From Entonaema liquescens (taxonomy: Eukaryota; Ascomycota; Sordariomycetes; Xylariales; Xylariaceae): DNA of 64,000 nt. The translations under genes were made by a program, and so were the position numbers. The stretch is taken from assembly GCA_902805475.1 (NCBI GenBank), contig CADCSX010000003.1:4030001-4094000 (forward strand), given 5' to 3'. The notes below the pieces were generated by a model. It saw nothing but the letters and a program-made list of their open reading frames with translations. It ran no database searches and was not told where the DNA came from. Positions 63,701 to 64,000 of this stretch are shown piece after piece (the stretch's first letter is position 1; each line of letters begins with the position of its first letter).

Positions 63701-64000
63701 ATTAACTTAAAAATTATTTATTATAATTTTAAAATAATTTTAAAATAATTTTAAAATAACGTTAAAATAATTATTGAATTTATATTTATAAATTGAAAAT
63801 AAAAAATATATTATGAAATAAAATATTTATTATTTTAAATAAATTAAAAATTTATATTTAATATAAAATAATTTAAAAAAAAGTTTAAAATTAATATTTT
63901 TAACTTAAAAAATTTTATTATATTTATAAATAAAATAAATTAATTTTAAAAAATAAATAAATTATATAAAATGTAAAATAAATATAAGGTAAATTTGGAA
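63701..64000. repeat. AT-rich RIPed end of window
   Basis: Same composition as the rest of the desert; the block continues beyond the window. Confidence 0.6.

Noticed and set aside
39780..64000. Mitochondrial or other organelle DNA
   Set aside because: Too AT-rich and stop-riddled for organelle genes, with LTR pairs differing by transitions; RIP explains it better.

Overview
The window reads as nuclear DNA of a filamentous ascomycete (Pezizomycotina, probably a sordariomycete; the class is inferred). Genes carry short GT-AG introns of about 50-85 bp with CTAAC-type branch sites. Long blocks are almost pure A+T and show the transition-only decay left by repeat-induced point mutation (RIP). 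Intergenic DNA is littered with TACCTA/AGGTAC motifs.

Bases 1-26,600 are a normal gene-rich arm. In order: the 3' part of an alpha-glucoside-type MFS sugar permease, convergent with a Zn(II)2Cys6 regulator; MIA40 (intermembrane-space oxidoreductase); thiamine pyrophosphokinase; the SNARE BOS1, whose start codon is a whole coding exon; a single-pass membrane protein with an Apple/PAN-like ectodomain; a PTS2-tagged peroxisomal 3-ketoacyl-CoA thiolase; a GH128 glucanase; a GT90/CAP10 glycosyltransferase; a beta-carbonic anhydrase; a tRNA-Asn gene; a secreted GH3 beta-glucosidase; and a small secreted protein of unknown function. The sugar permease, regulator, GH3 and GH128 genes fit a plant- or glucan-degrading lifestyle.

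Bases 27,500-39,800 are a transition zone. A hAT-like element (8-bp target duplication, 54-bp inverted ends, RIPed interior) is followed by the C-terminal remnant of a secreted aspartyl protease. A 7,043-bp LTR retrotransposon sits in the last codons of that remnant: 153-bp LTRs, duplication TGCCG, and the original protease end still readable on the far side. An intact four-exon heme-thiolate peroxidase gene lies on a 2.9-kb island of normal composition between two RIPed blocks.

Bases 39,780-64,000 are an uninterrupted AT-rich desert. It holds a RIPed Ty1/copia element (211-bp LTRs, readable reverse transcriptase and RNase H remnants), an odd less-mutated patch, a RIPed ORF resembling fungal telomere-linked RecQ-like proteins, a 45-bp minisatellite, and a roughly 117-bp satellite with TTTTAGGG sub-repeats. 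I infer a subtelomeric or similarly heterochromatic setting.

The most unusual signal is at 21,046-21,179. The tRNA-Asn(GTT) gene looks functional, but its anticodon stem is split by a 60-nt insert with spliceosomal features (GTGAGT, ACTAAT, TAG). Nuclear tRNA introns normally sit at position 37/38.
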